From Terriglobus tenax (GTDB lineage: Bacteria; Acidobacteriota; Terriglobia; Terriglobales; Acidobacteriaceae), in NCBI RefSeq assembly GCF_025685395.1, contig NZ_JAGSYA010000004.1:2914001-2978000 (forward strand): 64,000 nucleotides of DNA. Direction: 5' to 3'. The notes under the pieces were generated by a model. The model searched no databases, had not been told where the DNA came from, and saw only the letters and a program-made list of their open reading frames with translations. The position numbers and the translations under genes were made by a program. Positions 1 through 8,165 of the stretch are shown here, piece by piece (the stretch's first letter is position 1; each line of letters opens with the position of its first letter).

Positions 1-117
1 CGGAACATGTTCGAGACGGAAGACCAGGCGCGTGAGTTTGCACGCAAGCTGACGAACGTCGCCCCGGACGTCATCTTCAGGATTGAGCCGATGCCGTTGG
101 AGCATGTCTGGAACTAA
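1..117 (+). CDS. 3'-terminal fragment of an unidentified gene
   Basis: Frame 1 is open from the window edge to a TAA at 115-117 and encodes the last 38 residues of a protein, ending in LEHVWN. The translated piece is charged and looks like a real C-terminus (FETEDQAREFARKLTNVAPD). The stop lies 4 bases before the ATG of the DUF3800 gene, so the two are probably co-transcribed. I do not recognise the family from so short a piece. Confidence 0.55.
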   Translation, partial: RNMFETEDQAREFARKLTNVAPDVIFRIEPMPLEHVWN

Positions 118-121
118 GATA

Positions 122-973
122 ATGTCAAATCTAATTGGCTACTTCGACGATAGCGGTACACACGATAGCAGTCCTGTGGTCGTTGTAGCCGGGTGGGTTG
201 CACCAGAGTTGAAGTGGAAACGATTCATTCGTGAATGGCATAAGGCTCGCAATGAATATGGCTTTAATGTTCTTCATACGACAGAGATGATGGCAAACAA
301 TCGTCGTTCTGAGTTTGCCGATAAATCTGTATGGACAGACAATAAGAAATTTGCGACGGTGAGACGGCTTCGCCAGATCGTTCTTGAATCCGTAATTCAC
401 GGATTTAGTATGTCCGTTCCAAAACCTGACTACGAAGAACTTTTTAAGCCCGAATTCTATGAGAAATGCGGCGGCCCCTATACATACGCAGTCAGGTCGA
501 TGATTGGTTTTGTTGAGAAATGGAGAATGGCCAATAAGGTGAGTGAGCCCATTCAGTACATATTCGACAATCTGCAGGGACAAACCCGTAAAGAGATCGA
601 AGGGGTATTCGACGGAGCTACAAAAGCAGGCGGTTCTCTTGAAAAATATGGAATCACGCCACAGTGTCACTCTTTTCGTGACAAGAAAGTAGATTTGCCG
701 TTACAGGCCGCAGATCTATGGGCATGGACTGTGTTCAAAAGAGACAAAGCAAGGTTTGAACGCGCAGAGATGGAGCCGTTTCCTGTTGAAACTTTCAATT
801 TTTTTGTGCAGAACAAAGGACTATTAAGTAGCAAATATCAGACTCGCGAACAATTGAAAGAACTCGCTGATGCAAATCCCTCTGTGGCCATTGAAGAGGA
901 TCGCCGTATCAAGCCAACTCCAAAAGGCACTACGCCACGTAAGAACAGGATCGTTGTAAATACCCATGCCTGA
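122..973 (+). CDS. DUF3800 domain protein
   Basis: This 283-residue protein has the two hallmarks of DUF3800: an acidic N-terminal motif (YFDDSGTHD, residues 6-14) and a C-terminal DLPLQAADLWAW segment, resembling the QxADxxAY signature. Such proteins have an RNase H-like acidic core and no firmly established function; they often sit near phage or defence genes. I chose the ATG at 122 because YFDDSGTH normally lies at the extreme N-terminus; upstream in-frame starts at 83 and 104 overlap the preceding gene. The gene is visibly richer in A and T than its neighbours, which suggests horizontal acquisition. Its stop overlaps the ATG of the glycosylase gene by 8 bases. Confidence 0.8.
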   Translation: MSNLIGYFDDSGTHDSSPVVVVAGWVAPELKWKRFIREWHKARNEYGFNVLHTTEMMANNRRSEFADKSVWTDNKKFATVRRLRQIVLESVIHGFSMSVPKPDYEELFKPEFYEKCGGPYTYAVRSMIGFVEKWRMANKVSEPIQYIFDNLQGQTRKEIEGVFDGATKAGGSLEKYGITPQCHSFRDKKVDLPLQAADLWAWTVFKRDKARFERAEMEPFPVETFNFFVQNKGLLSSKYQTREQLKELADANPSVAIEEDRRIKPTPKGTTPRKNRIVVNTHA

Positions 974-1871
974 AGGAAATGAAATCCATCGCTGGGCTGC
1001 GCGGCACACCGAAGCGTTTGTGGGCAGAAAGCTTCGTGTCGAGGCCCCGGGCGGTCGGTTTGCTGATGCTGACGTCATCGACGGCAAGGTGCTGAAGCGT
1101 GTCCATGCAGTGGGCAAGCATCTGGGGTATGAGTTTGGACCGGATGCGATTTTGCATGTGCATCTGGGCCGCTATGGCGACTGGACCGAAGGTGTCGGCG
1201 AGCTGCCAGAAGTGAAGGGGGCTTTGCGGGTACGGTTGTCGCTTCCCACCCATCCGCGCGGTAAAGCTGCGCGTATGGATGGGGCACCCAGTGACGATGC
1301 AACGACGAAGCACGGCTGGTACTCGGAGGATGATGGTTCCACTTCGCTTGATCCGAAAGACGTGGACTGGATTGAGCTGCGCGGGCCTTCGGATTGCAGC
1401 TTGTACGACCGCGAGAAGTGGCAGAAGCTGCTGGCGCGGCTGGGGCCTGATCCATTGAATGGGGACGATCCAGCTCCCGCGTTTGCGAAGACCGCAAAGT
1501 CAAAGACGCCCATCGCCGCGCTTCTGATGGACCAGTCCATCCTCTCCGGCATTGGGAACATCTATCGAGCTGAGCTGTTGTACCGCGCGCGGCTGTCGCC
1601 TTTTCTCGCCGGCAAGGATGTTCCGGAGAAGACGCTGAAGGCTATCTGGAAGGATTCGATTCCGCTACTGAAGGCGGGCATGGTGGATCGCCGCATTGTG
1701 ACGACGCTTCCGAAAGACCGTCCGCATAAGACGGGCAAGCCGCTGAAGCCGGAGGTGCATTATGTGTATCGTCGGCATGGCAAGCCGTGCTGGGTATGCG
1801 GCACCAAAGTCCAGCGGCAGGAGATGGCAGGGCGGAGTTTGTACTGGTGTCCGGAGTGTCAGAAAGAGTAA
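966..1871 (+). CDS. nei: Fpg/Nei-family DNA glycosylase/AP lyase (Nei2-like)
   Basis: This 301-residue base-excision-repair enzyme removes oxidised bases and nicks the abasic site. The N-terminus MPEGNEIHR supplies the catalytic Pro2 (the N-terminal nucleophile after Met removal) and Glu3. The PEGxxIHR form points to the Nei/Nei2 branch rather than Fpg, which has PELPE. The helix-two-turn-helix region is seen at SILSGIGNIYRAELLYRA (about residues 180-200). A C-terminal zinc finger has Cys275, Cys278, Cys295 and Cys298. The ATG overlaps the end of the DUF3800 gene by 8 bases, so translation may be coupled. The exact substrate preference cannot be read from sequence. Confidence 0.9.
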   Translation: MPEGNEIHRWAARHTEAFVGRKLRVEAPGGRFADADVIDGKVLKRVHAVGKHLGYEFGPDAILHVHLGRYGDWTEGVGELPEVKGALRVRLSLPTHPRGKAARMDGAPSDDATTKHGWYSEDDGSTSLDPKDVDWIELRGPSDCSLYDREKWQKLLARLGPDPLNGDDPAPAFAKTAKSKTPIAALLMDQSILSGIGNIYRAELLYRARLSPFLAGKDVPEKTLKAIWKDSIPLLKAGMVDRRIVTTLPKDRPHKTGKPLKPEVHYVYRRHGKPCWVCGTKVQRQEMAGRSLYWCPECQKE

Positions 1872-1932
1872 GGCGAGGGTCTCGCTTTGCAAAGAATGGG
1901 GCAACGCGGGATGCGGTAGTAAAGTGACCTCA

Positions 1933-1982
1933 GCGGCTGAAGCCGCAAAAGTTGAGTAGCAGTGACGGCGCGGCTGAAGCCG
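1933..1982. repeat. Two copies of a GCGGCTGAAGCCG palindrome
   Basis: GCGGCTGAAGCCGC occurs at 1933-1946 and GCGGCTGAAGCCG at 1970-1982, each an inverted repeat around a GAA/TGA centre, 37 bases apart. The second is extended outward by GGC/GCC. They lie in the 139-base gap between the glycosylase gene and dnaJ. They resemble short dispersed REP-like elements, but no mobility gene is attached. Confidence 0.6.
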
Positions 1983-2010
1983 TGCCCTTAGGCAAGACGG
2001 GACAACGATT

Positions 2011-3225
2011 ATGGCGACAACGCAGCAGAAGGACTATTACGGCGCACTTGGCGTGAAGAAGACGGCGACAGCGGACGAGATCCGCAAGGCCTTTCGCAAG
2101 CTGGCGCGTAAGTACCACCCGGATGTGAATCCGGGCGATAAGAAGGCCGAGGAGAAGTTCAAGGAGATCTCCGAGGCGAATGACATTCTGTCGGACGCGA
2201 AGAAGCGGAAGATCTACGACCAGCTCGGCTTCTATTCGGACAACATTGACCCCGCGGCGGCGGAAGCCTATGCGCGTGGCGGCGGTGGGGCGGCGGGCGG
2301 AGCTCGCGGTGGCGGTGCGGGGCAGCAGGGAGCTCCGTTTGATTTTGGCGGCTTCGACTTCTCGGGCTTCGGTGGCGGTGGACGCCAGCCGCAGCCGGAG
2401 GAAGGATCAGGCTGGGGCAGCTTCCGCGATATTTTCGGGGGCATGTTCAACGGCGGCGCGGGAGCTCGCCAGCAGGGGCCGCAGCCGGGTACGGACATTG
2501 AGTACCAGGTGACGGTGGACTTCTGGACGGCGATCCGCGGCGGCACGACGAGGCTTGAGATTCAGAAGCAGGAGACCTGCCCGACGTGCCATGGACGTTC
2601 CACGACAGGCGGCAGCATTACCTGCCCGGAGTGCCATGGCTCGGGCCAGGTGACGCAGATGGGTGGCCGCATGAAGTTCAACCTGCAGTGCCCGCGCTGC
2701 GGTGGCAGCGGCAAGGTGCAGAACGAGTGTGGCACCTGCCATGGACAGGGTGTGTTCTATAAGAAGGAGCCGCTGGAGTTCCGCATCAAGGCAGGCACGC
2801 GCGATGGGCAGCGGATTCGGCTGGCGGGCAAGGGGAATGCGGGGCTGCATGGTGGTCCGGCGGGCGACCTGTACCTGATCATCAAGGCGGGCGTGCATCC
2901 GGTGTTTACGCGCATGGCGGACGATATTTTTGTCACAGTCCCTGTCTCCGTAAGCGAGGCGGCGCTGGGTGCGAAGGTGGATGTGCCGACGATTGATGGG
3001 CGTGCACAGTTGAAGATTCCGCCCGGCACGCAGGCCGGCCAGAAGCTGCGCCTGCGGGAGAAGGGTGTGCCGTCTGCCACGCGCGACGGTGTGCGCGGCG
3101 ACCAGATTGTGGAAGTGAAGGTTGTGGTGCCGAAGGTACAGGACGAGCGCTCGAAGGAGATTCTGCGCGAGCTTGCGAAGCTGAACCCGGAGGACCCGCG
3201 GGAAGAGATTTTCCGCGAGGCGTAG
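2011..3225 (+). CDS. dnaJ: Chaperone DnaJ (Hsp40)
   Basis: This 404-residue co-chaperone stimulates the ATPase of DnaK and holds unfolded clients in the cytoplasm. The J domain covers residues 8-72 with HPD at 36-38. A Gly/Phe-rich linker spans about 90-150. The zinc-binding region holds four CxxCxGxG-type repeats ([32 protein letters not shown]), so this is a full type I DnaJ and not CbpA. The two C-terminal client-binding domains follow. No grpE or dnaK lies beside it, so this may be a second, stand-alone DnaJ copy. The length is slightly above the usual 370-380 because of the long glycine-rich linker. Confidence 0.95.
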   Translation: MATTQQKDYYGALGVKKTATADEIRKAFRKLARKYHPDVNPGDKKAEEKFKEISEANDILSDAKKRKIYDQLGFYSDNIDPAAAEAYARGGGGAAGGARGGGAGQQGAPFDFGGFDFSGFGGGGRQPQPEEGSGWGSFRDIFGGMFNGGAGARQQGPQPGTDIEYQVTVDFWTAIRGGTTRLEIQKQETCPTCHGRSTTGGSITCPECHGSGQVTQMGGRMKFNLQCPRCGGSGKVQNECGTCHGQGVFYKKEPLEFRIKAGTRDGQRIRLAGKGNAGLHGGPAGDLYLIIKAGVHPVFTRMADDIFVTVPVSVSEAALGAKVDVPTIDGRAQLKIPPGTQAGQKLRLREKGVPSATRDGVRGDQIVEVKVVVPKVQDERSKEILRELAKLNPEDPREEIFREA

Positions 3226-3236
3226 TCACAATCGAA

Positions 3237-3267
3237 CCCACCCTGGCATTGCGAGGGTGGGGCACCC
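3237..3267. repeat. Intergenic inverted repeat with GGGTGCCCC head
   Basis: CCCACCCT (3237-3244) pairs with AGGGTGGG (3254-3261), followed by GCACCC. Read on the - strand it is GGGTGCCCCA, stem, TGGGTT, the same plan as the element at 34055-34085. It lies between dnaJ and the HipA-like gene and could also act as a weak terminator, although no T-run follows. Confidence 0.5.
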
Positions 3268-3288
3268 ATGCAAGGAAGGATTTGATCT

Positions 3289-4062
3289 GTGCTGCGTGAA
3301 GTACTAGCGACCCGTTATGCCTTGCCGTTGCGCGAGGGCGGAAGTCTGCCTGCCCTTGTGGAGGCGGATGACGACGGTATGTATGTCGTCAAGTTCCGTG
3401 GAGCCGGGCAGGGTGTGAAGGCGCTGCTGGCGGAGATTGTCGCCGGTGAGATTGCGCGGACCGTGGGGCTGAACGTGCCGGAGCTGGTGTTCGTGGAGAT
3501 TGATCCGGCGCTGGGCAGGAACTATCCCGATGAAGAGATTCGCGACCTGTTGAAGGCCTCGGTTGGCCGCAATCTGGGCATGGATTATCTGCCTGGCTCG
3601 ACGATGTTCGAGGTGGCGGCGGGCGACTGTGCAACGGAGCATGTGGCGTCTCTTGCGGTGTGGCTGGATGCCTTCGTGATGAACGTGGACCGCACGCCGC
3701 GTAACCCCAACCTGCTGTGCTGGGGGAAAGCGTTGTGGTTTATCGACCATGGCGCGGCGCTGTATGTACAGCATGACTGGGCATCAATGATGGACAAGGC
3801 CGTTAGCCCATTTGTTGCGATCAAAGACCATGTGCTGCTGCCGTGGGCCACGGATGTTCGTGGCGCTGGAAAGCTGGCGCGCGCAAAGCTGAATCGCGCT
3901 GAGTTTGAACGCATTCTGGCGCTGGTGCCGGATGTATGGCTGGAAGTGGAAGAAGGCGCCGAGACACCCGACGCCAAGCGCGCGGCGTATGTGGAGTTCT
4001 TCCTGAAGCGGTTGGCCAGTCATGCATTTGAAGAGGAGGCCGAGCATGCGCGCCTCGTTTGA
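3289..4062 (+). CDS. HipA-like Ser/Thr kinase family protein
   Basis: This 257-residue protein resembles the kinase core of HipA-type proteins. A nucleotide-binding lysine sits in YVVKF (Lys35). A catalytic loop NVDRTPRNPN (132-141, Asp134) and a metal-binding DHG (153-155) follow, in the order seen in HipA kinases. The N-terminal HipA subdomain is absent and there is no HipB antitoxin next door, so toxin activity is not implied. It starts with GTG at 3289, behind AAGGAAGGA. Its 3' end overlaps the DUF3037 gene by 17 bases, indicating a coupled two-gene unit. The substrate is unknown. Confidence 0.75.
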   Translation: MLREVLATRYALPLREGGSLPALVEADDDGMYVVKFRGAGQGVKALLAEIVAGEIARTVGLNVPELVFVEIDPALGRNYPDEEIRDLLKASVGRNLGMDYLPGSTMFEVAAGDCATEHVASLAVWLDAFVMNVDRTPRNPNLLCWGKALWFIDHGAALYVQHDWASMMDKAVSPFVAIKDHVLLPWATDVRGAGKLARAKLNRAEFERILALVPDVWLEVEEGAETPDAKRAAYVEFFLKRLASHAFEEEAEHARLV

Positions 4063-4429
4063 TTACGCGGTCATCCGCATCGTGCCTCGCGTCGAGCGGG
4101 AGGAGTTCCTCAATGCCGGTGTGATTGTGCTGTGCCTGGAGAAGCGCTACCTGGCCGCGAAGACACTAGTGGACGACGCGCGGCTGAAAGCACTGTGGCC
4201 GCAGGTAGACCTGGGAGCGGTGAAGCTGCATCTGGAGGCGGTGGAGAAGATTGCCGCCGGTGACGAAGCTGCCGGACCGCTGGCGAAGATGGATCTGAAG
4301 GCGCGTTTCCACTGGCTGACCTCGCCGCGCAGCACCATTCTGCAGACCGGGCCGGTGCGCACAGGGGTGTGCGATGGAACGGAAAGTCTGTTGGATGGCC
4401 TGGTGCAAAAGCTTGTGTTGAGCGAGTAA
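4046..4429 (+). CDS. DUF3037 domain protein
   Basis: This 127-residue protein begins MRASFDYAVIRIVPR and contains REEFLNAGVIVLC, the pattern of DUF3037. The ATG at 4046 is preceded by GAGGAGG and lies inside the last codons of the HipA-like kinase gene (17-base overlap). That tight coupling suggests the two proteins act together, perhaps with the DUF3037 protein as partner or substrate of the kinase; this is inference. A start at 4022 is in frame but has a poorer fit. No catalytic motif is obvious. Confidence 0.75.
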   Translation: MRASFDYAVIRIVPRVEREEFLNAGVIVLCLEKRYLAAKTLVDDARLKALWPQVDLGAVKLHLEAVEKIAAGDEAAGPLAKMDLKARFHWLTSPRSTILQTGPVRTGVCDGTESLLDGLVQKLVLSE

Positions 4430-4499
4430 GAAACACATAGCTGCAATGGCTGCTCCGCGATATGGTGTTGGCATGTCGCAACCAACGCGGAGGAATACC

Positions 4500-6422
4500 G
4501 TGAAACTGCACGTCATCGCTCTGGCCTTACTAGTGACTGCCTGCGCAGCGCAGGAGAAGCCGAAGTATCCCGAATATCCCAGCGAAACTCCTGCGACGCT
4601 GACGCCGACGGAAACCGGCTTTGATTACACCCGGCGCGTGGTGATGGTTCCCATGCGCGATGGTGTGAAGCTGCACACGGTGATTCTTATCCCCAAGGCA
4701 GCGACAGCGGTAAAAAAGGCTCCGATCCTGATGACGCGTACGCCGTACAGCGCGGACGCGCTTACCGCCAACCGGCAGAGCGCGCACCTGGGCGCGGCGC
4801 TCTATGGATATGACAATGCGGTGGATGTGATTGTAGGCGGCGGCTACATCCGCGTGGTGCAAGACATTCGCGGCAAGTATGGCTCCGAGGGCGACAACAT
4901 CATGAACCGCCCCGTGCATGGGCCGTTGAATCCAACGCCGGTGGACGAAGCGACCGATACCTACGATACCGTCGACTGGCTGGTTAAGAACATTCCGGAG
5001 TCGAACGGCAAGGTGGGTACGCTGGGTATCAGCTATGACGGGTTTGAGCCGCTGATGGCGGCCTATCACCCGCATCCGGCGTTGAAGGTTACTGTCCCCA
5101 TGAATCCGATGGTGGACGGATGGATGGGCGATGACTGGTTCCACAACGGGGCCTTCCGTCAGCAGAACCTTTCGTACATCTATGAGCAGGAGGGCGGCCG
5201 CTCGAACGAGTACAAGTGGTGGTCCGATGCCTTCGATGAGTACGACTTCTGGATGAAGGCCGGCTCGGCCGGCGAGATGGGTAAGCGGCACGGGGTGGAG
5301 CAGATGGGCTTCTGGCGCAACATCCTGGCGCATCCGGCCTATGACGACTGGTGGCAGCAGCAGGCAGTCGACAAGCTGCTGGCGAAGGAGCCGCTGGCGA
5401 TTCCGATGATGCTGGTTCACAGCCTGTGGGATCAGGAAGACATTTATGGCGCTCCCGCCGTGTACAAGGCGCTGGCCGCGCGGCCGGAGAACAAGGGCAA
5501 GCTCTTTCTGGTGATGGGCCCGTGGCACCATGGGCAGGAGATTGAAGAAGCCAGCAATATGGCCTCGATTCGCTGGGGATCGGCGACCGGCACCTACTTC
5601 ATGAAGAAGGTGCTTTTGCCGTTCCTCGATCACTACCTGAAGGACAATGCGCCGCCGATGGATGTTGCCCCGGTGACGGCGTTTGAAACGGGCACAAACG
5701 AGTGGCGCAGGCTGAAGAGCTGGCCTGCGTGCGGCGAGACCTGTTCGATTGAGAAGAAGAACCTGTACCTGGGCAAGGGACTGAAGACAACCTGGGCCGC
5801 GCCAACGAACAAGGTGGCGGAGTTTGAAGAGTATGTCTCTGACCCCGCAAAACCTGTGCCGTTCCGTGCGCGACCCAACCAGCCGATTGGTTATACGCCT
5901 CCGCTGACCTGGGTGAACTGGCTGGTGGATGACCAGCGCGAGGCTTCAGGGCGGCCCGATGTGCTGAGCTATGTGAGTGAGCCGCTGACGGAGCCGATGA
6001 AGATCAGCGGACAGCCGTTGGTAAAGCTGCTGGCTTCGACCAGCGGGACCGACTCCGACTGGGTGGTGAAGCTGATCGATGTCTATCCGGACGAGGTAGC
6101 GGAGCAGCCGGAGCTTGGCGGCTACCAGCTTGCCGTGTCGATGGACATCTTCCGCGGCCGCTACCGTGAGAGCTTTGCGACGGCGAAGCCGATTGCGGCG
6201 GACAAACCGCTGGAGTACCGGTGGGAGCTGCCGGTGGCGAACCATGTTTTTCTGCCTGGCCATCGCATCATGGTGCAGGTGCAGTCCAGCTGGTTTCCGC
6301 TCTATGACCGGAACCCGCAGACGTTTGTGCCGAATATCTTCTGGGCAAAGCCCGGGGACTATACAAAAGCAACACAACGCATCTACTCCGGCAGCGCGGT
6401 TGAACTGCCGGTGGTGAAGTAG
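4500..6422 (+). CDS. Exported CocE/NonD-family hydrolase (X-Pro dipeptidyl-peptidase-like)
   Basis: This 640-residue alpha/beta hydrolase belongs to the S15/CocE group, which cleaves esters, acyl-amides or X-Pro peptides. The nucleophile is Ser178 in GTLGISYDGF, with likely acid Asp311 (LWDQED) and base His343/344 (GPWHHGQ). A C-terminal galactose-binding-like XPP domain starts near residue 480. The GTG at 4500 follows GGAGGAA and gives a signal peptide ending LVTACAAQ, which could be a lipobox with Cys18. An ATG at 4446 would put extra residues before the signal and is unlikely. A GntR regulator starts 21 bases downstream. True substrate unknown. Confidence 0.85.
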   Translation: MKLHVIALALLVTACAAQEKPKYPEYPSETPATLTPTETGFDYTRRVVMVPMRDGVKLHTVILIPKAATAVKKAPILMTRTPYSADALTANRQSAHLGAALYGYDNAVDVIVGGGYIRVVQDIRGKYGSEGDNIMNRPVHGPLNPTPVDEATDTYDTVDWLVKNIPESNGKVGTLGISYDGFEPLMAAYHPHPALKVTVPMNPMVDGWMGDDWFHNGAFRQQNLSYIYEQEGGRSNEYKWWSDAFDEYDFWMKAGSAGEMGKRHGVEQMGFWRNILAHPAYDDWWQQQAVDKLLAKEPLAIPMMLVHSLWDQEDIYGAPAVYKALAARPENKGKLFLVMGPWHHGQEIEEASNMASIRWGSATGTYFMKKVLLPFLDHYLKDNAPPMDVAPVTAFETGTNEWRRLKSWPACGETCSIEKKNLYLGKGLKTTWAAPTNKVAEFEEYVSDPAKPVPFRARPNQPIGYTPPLTWVNWLVDDQREASGRPDVLSYVSEPLTEPMKISGQPLVKLLASTSGTDSDWVVKLIDVYPDEVAEQPELGGYQLAVSMDIFRGRYRESFATAKPIAADKPLEYRWELPVANHVFLPGHRIMVQVQSSWFPLYDRNPQTFVPNIFWAKPGDYTKATQRIYSGSAVELPVVK

Positions 6423-6443
6423 CGGAGAGGCTAGACTTGTTCC

Positions 6444-7196
6444 ATGCCGAGACGGTCCACAACGCACCACCAGCAAAAAGGGAAAAAGGATTCAGTACGC
6501 CGTAAGGCCTATCTGCTGATCCAGAAGAAGATTGCCAACGGCCAGTTGAAGGCCGGAGAACTGATCTCAGAGGTTGCCCTGGCCAAGGAGCTTGGCAGCA
6601 GCCGCACACCGGTGCGCGAGGCGGCTGGCCAGTTGCTGGCCGAGGGCATGCTGGATCTGAGCCCGGGCGGCGGCATTGTGGTTACGCGGCTGACGCGGCA
6701 GGCAATCACGGAGCTGTACGAACTGCGCGAAGCCCTGGAGGTTTTTGCCGTGGGACGCGCGGCGCAGAATGGCATTCGTCCCGCGGATGCATCGCGGATG
6801 AAGGAGCTGCTGGAAGAGACACAGGCGCTGCTGAAGGAGCTGAGGGCTTCCGGCAGCAAAGAGCTGGACGAGGAGCAGATGCGCCGTTTCGCGGTTAGCG
6901 ATCTTGGCTTCCACTCCCTGCTGATGCGGCTGGCTGCCAATGAACGCATGTTGAAGGTAGTGAACGAGACCCGGCTGATGATCCGTATCTTCGGCATCCA
7001 GCGCAGCGGACACCGCCGCGAGGAGCTGGAGCGGATTCACCGCCACCACAAGGAAATTCTGCAGGCCGTGGTGGACGGCAAGGCCGACTCCGCGCGCAAG
7101 CTGCTGGCGGAACATATCCAGGCCAGCGGGCGGGAACGGCTGGAGGAGTTTGACCAGTGGGAACGGGAGCAGCACCTGGCGAGCCTGGGCGGGTAG
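6444..7196 (+). CDS. GntR-family transcriptional regulator, FCD (FadR-type) subfamily
   Basis: This 250-residue DNA-binding protein has an N-terminal winged helix (residues about 12-80, with GQLKAGELISEVALAKELGSSRTPVREA as the recognition region) and an all-helical FCD effector domain (about 85-225). Conserved His in FHSLLMRLA and HRHHKEIL probably bind metal and ligand. FCD regulators commonly respond to sugar acids or organic acids. A perfect palindrome lies 17-30 bases downstream of its stop, just before the aldolase gene, so it most likely represses the three genes that follow. It starts 21 bases after the hydrolase gene and may be partly co-transcribed with it. Confidence 0.9.
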   Translation: MPRRSTTHHQQKGKKDSVRRKAYLLIQKKIANGQLKAGELISEVALAKELGSSRTPVREAAGQLLAEGMLDLSPGGGIVVTRLTRQAITELYELREALEVFAVGRAAQNGIRPADASRMKELLEETQALLKELRASGSKELDEEQMRRFAVSDLGFHSLLMRLAANERMLKVVNETRLMIRIFGIQRSGHRREELERIHRHHKEILQAVVDGKADSARKLLAEHIQASGRERLEEFDQWEREQHLASLGG

Positions 7197-7212
7197 GGTA
7201 CTCCCGCATTCT

Positions 7213-7226
7213 ATTTGTCGACAAAT
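7213..7226. promoter_or_regulatory. Probable GntR/FCD operator, perfect 14-bp palindrome
   Basis: ATTTGTCGACAAAT at 7213-7226 is a perfect inverted repeat. It occupies the 57-base gap between the GntR gene and the aldolase gene. The TTGT..ACAA arrangement is typical of operators bound by FCD-type GntR repressors. Placement immediately after the regulator and before the catabolic genes supports local control. Confidence 0.7.
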
Positions 7227-7253
7227 CGTAGACAGTGAATCTATGATGCCCTC

Positions 7254-8153
7254 ATGGCAAAACTGGTGATGGGTGTATATGCCGCTGTGCTCACGCCGCG
7301 CGACGCGGCAGGACGAATCGATACCGGGCAACTGCGAGGGTGGCTGGAGTTCCTGATCGGTAAAGGTATTCAGGGGTTCGCCATCAATGGCGCCACCGGC
7401 GAGTTTCCGCAGGTTACGGAAACGGAGTTTGTCGACCTGATGGAGACGGTGGCGGAGGCCACCGTCGGCCGGGCGAAGTTTCTGGCGGGTATAGGCGCTG
7501 CAAGCAGTATGGATGCGATTCGCCTGGGCAAGATCGCGGGCCGTGCCGGAGCGCAGGGGCTTCTATTGCCCATGCCTTACTTTTTCCCATACAGCCAGGG
7601 CGATCTTGCGGCGTTCAGCAGCGAAGTGGCACATGCGGTTCAGACGCCCGTGCTGCTTTACAACCTGCCGCAGTTCACCTCGGGCCTGGAGCCAGAAGCG
7701 ACGCTCTCCCTGATTGAACACTGTCCGAACATCATCGGCATCAAGGATTCGAGCGGATCGCTCGACACGGTTTCACTGCTGACCAAGCGTGCACCCGCGG
7801 CCTGCCGCATTATTGGCAATGACAACGCGCTGGCGCCTGCGTTGAAGGCAGGTGTGGCCGACGGTGTGGTCTCTGGGGTATCGTGCGTGTTGCCGGAGCT
7901 GATTAAGGCGATCTTTGAGGCAGGGCAGAGCGAGGCAAAGGCTGCCCGGCTGGATGAGCTGAACGGCAGACTGCGGCTGTTCATCCAGCAGCTTGACCGT
8001 ATGCCGACGCCGTGGGGGCTGAAGGTCTTTGGTGAGTCACGCAAGCTGGCCAGGGCGAACTTTCCCTTTGCCCTGAGCGACGACCGTGTGCAGCAGATGC
8101 ACGAGATGATGGCGTGGTTTACGGAAAACCACGCGGCGATGATGGCGGTTTAG
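7254..8153 (+). CDS. DapA/NanA-family aldolase or dehydratase
   Basis: This 299-residue TIM-barrel protein belongs to the class I, Schiff-base-forming dihydrodipicolinate synthase/N-acetylneuraminate lyase family. The Schiff-base lysine is Lys164 in IGIKDSSG, the catalytic tyrosine Tyr136 in LLYNLPQ, and the carboxylate-binding motif is NGATGEF (45-51). The neighbours (GntR/FCD regulator, isomerase-like protein, MFS transporter) argue for sugar-acid catabolism, for example cleavage or dehydration of a 2-keto-3-deoxy acid, rather than lysine synthesis. The exact substrate is unknown. The next gene starts 12 bases downstream. Confidence 0.8.
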   Translation: MAKLVMGVYAAVLTPRDAAGRIDTGQLRGWLEFLIGKGIQGFAINGATGEFPQVTETEFVDLMETVAEATVGRAKFLAGIGAASSMDAIRLGKIAGRAGAQGLLLPMPYFFPYSQGDLAAFSSEVAHAVQTPVLLYNLPQFTSGLEPEATLSLIEHCPNIIGIKDSSGSLDTVSLLTKRAPAACRIIGNDNALAPALKAGVADGVVSGVSCVLPELIKAIFEAGQSEAKAARLDELNGRLRLFIQQLDRMPTPWGLKVFGESRKLARANFPFALSDDRVQQMHEMMAWFTENHAAMMAV

Positions 8154-8165
8154 GAGCAGACAGTG

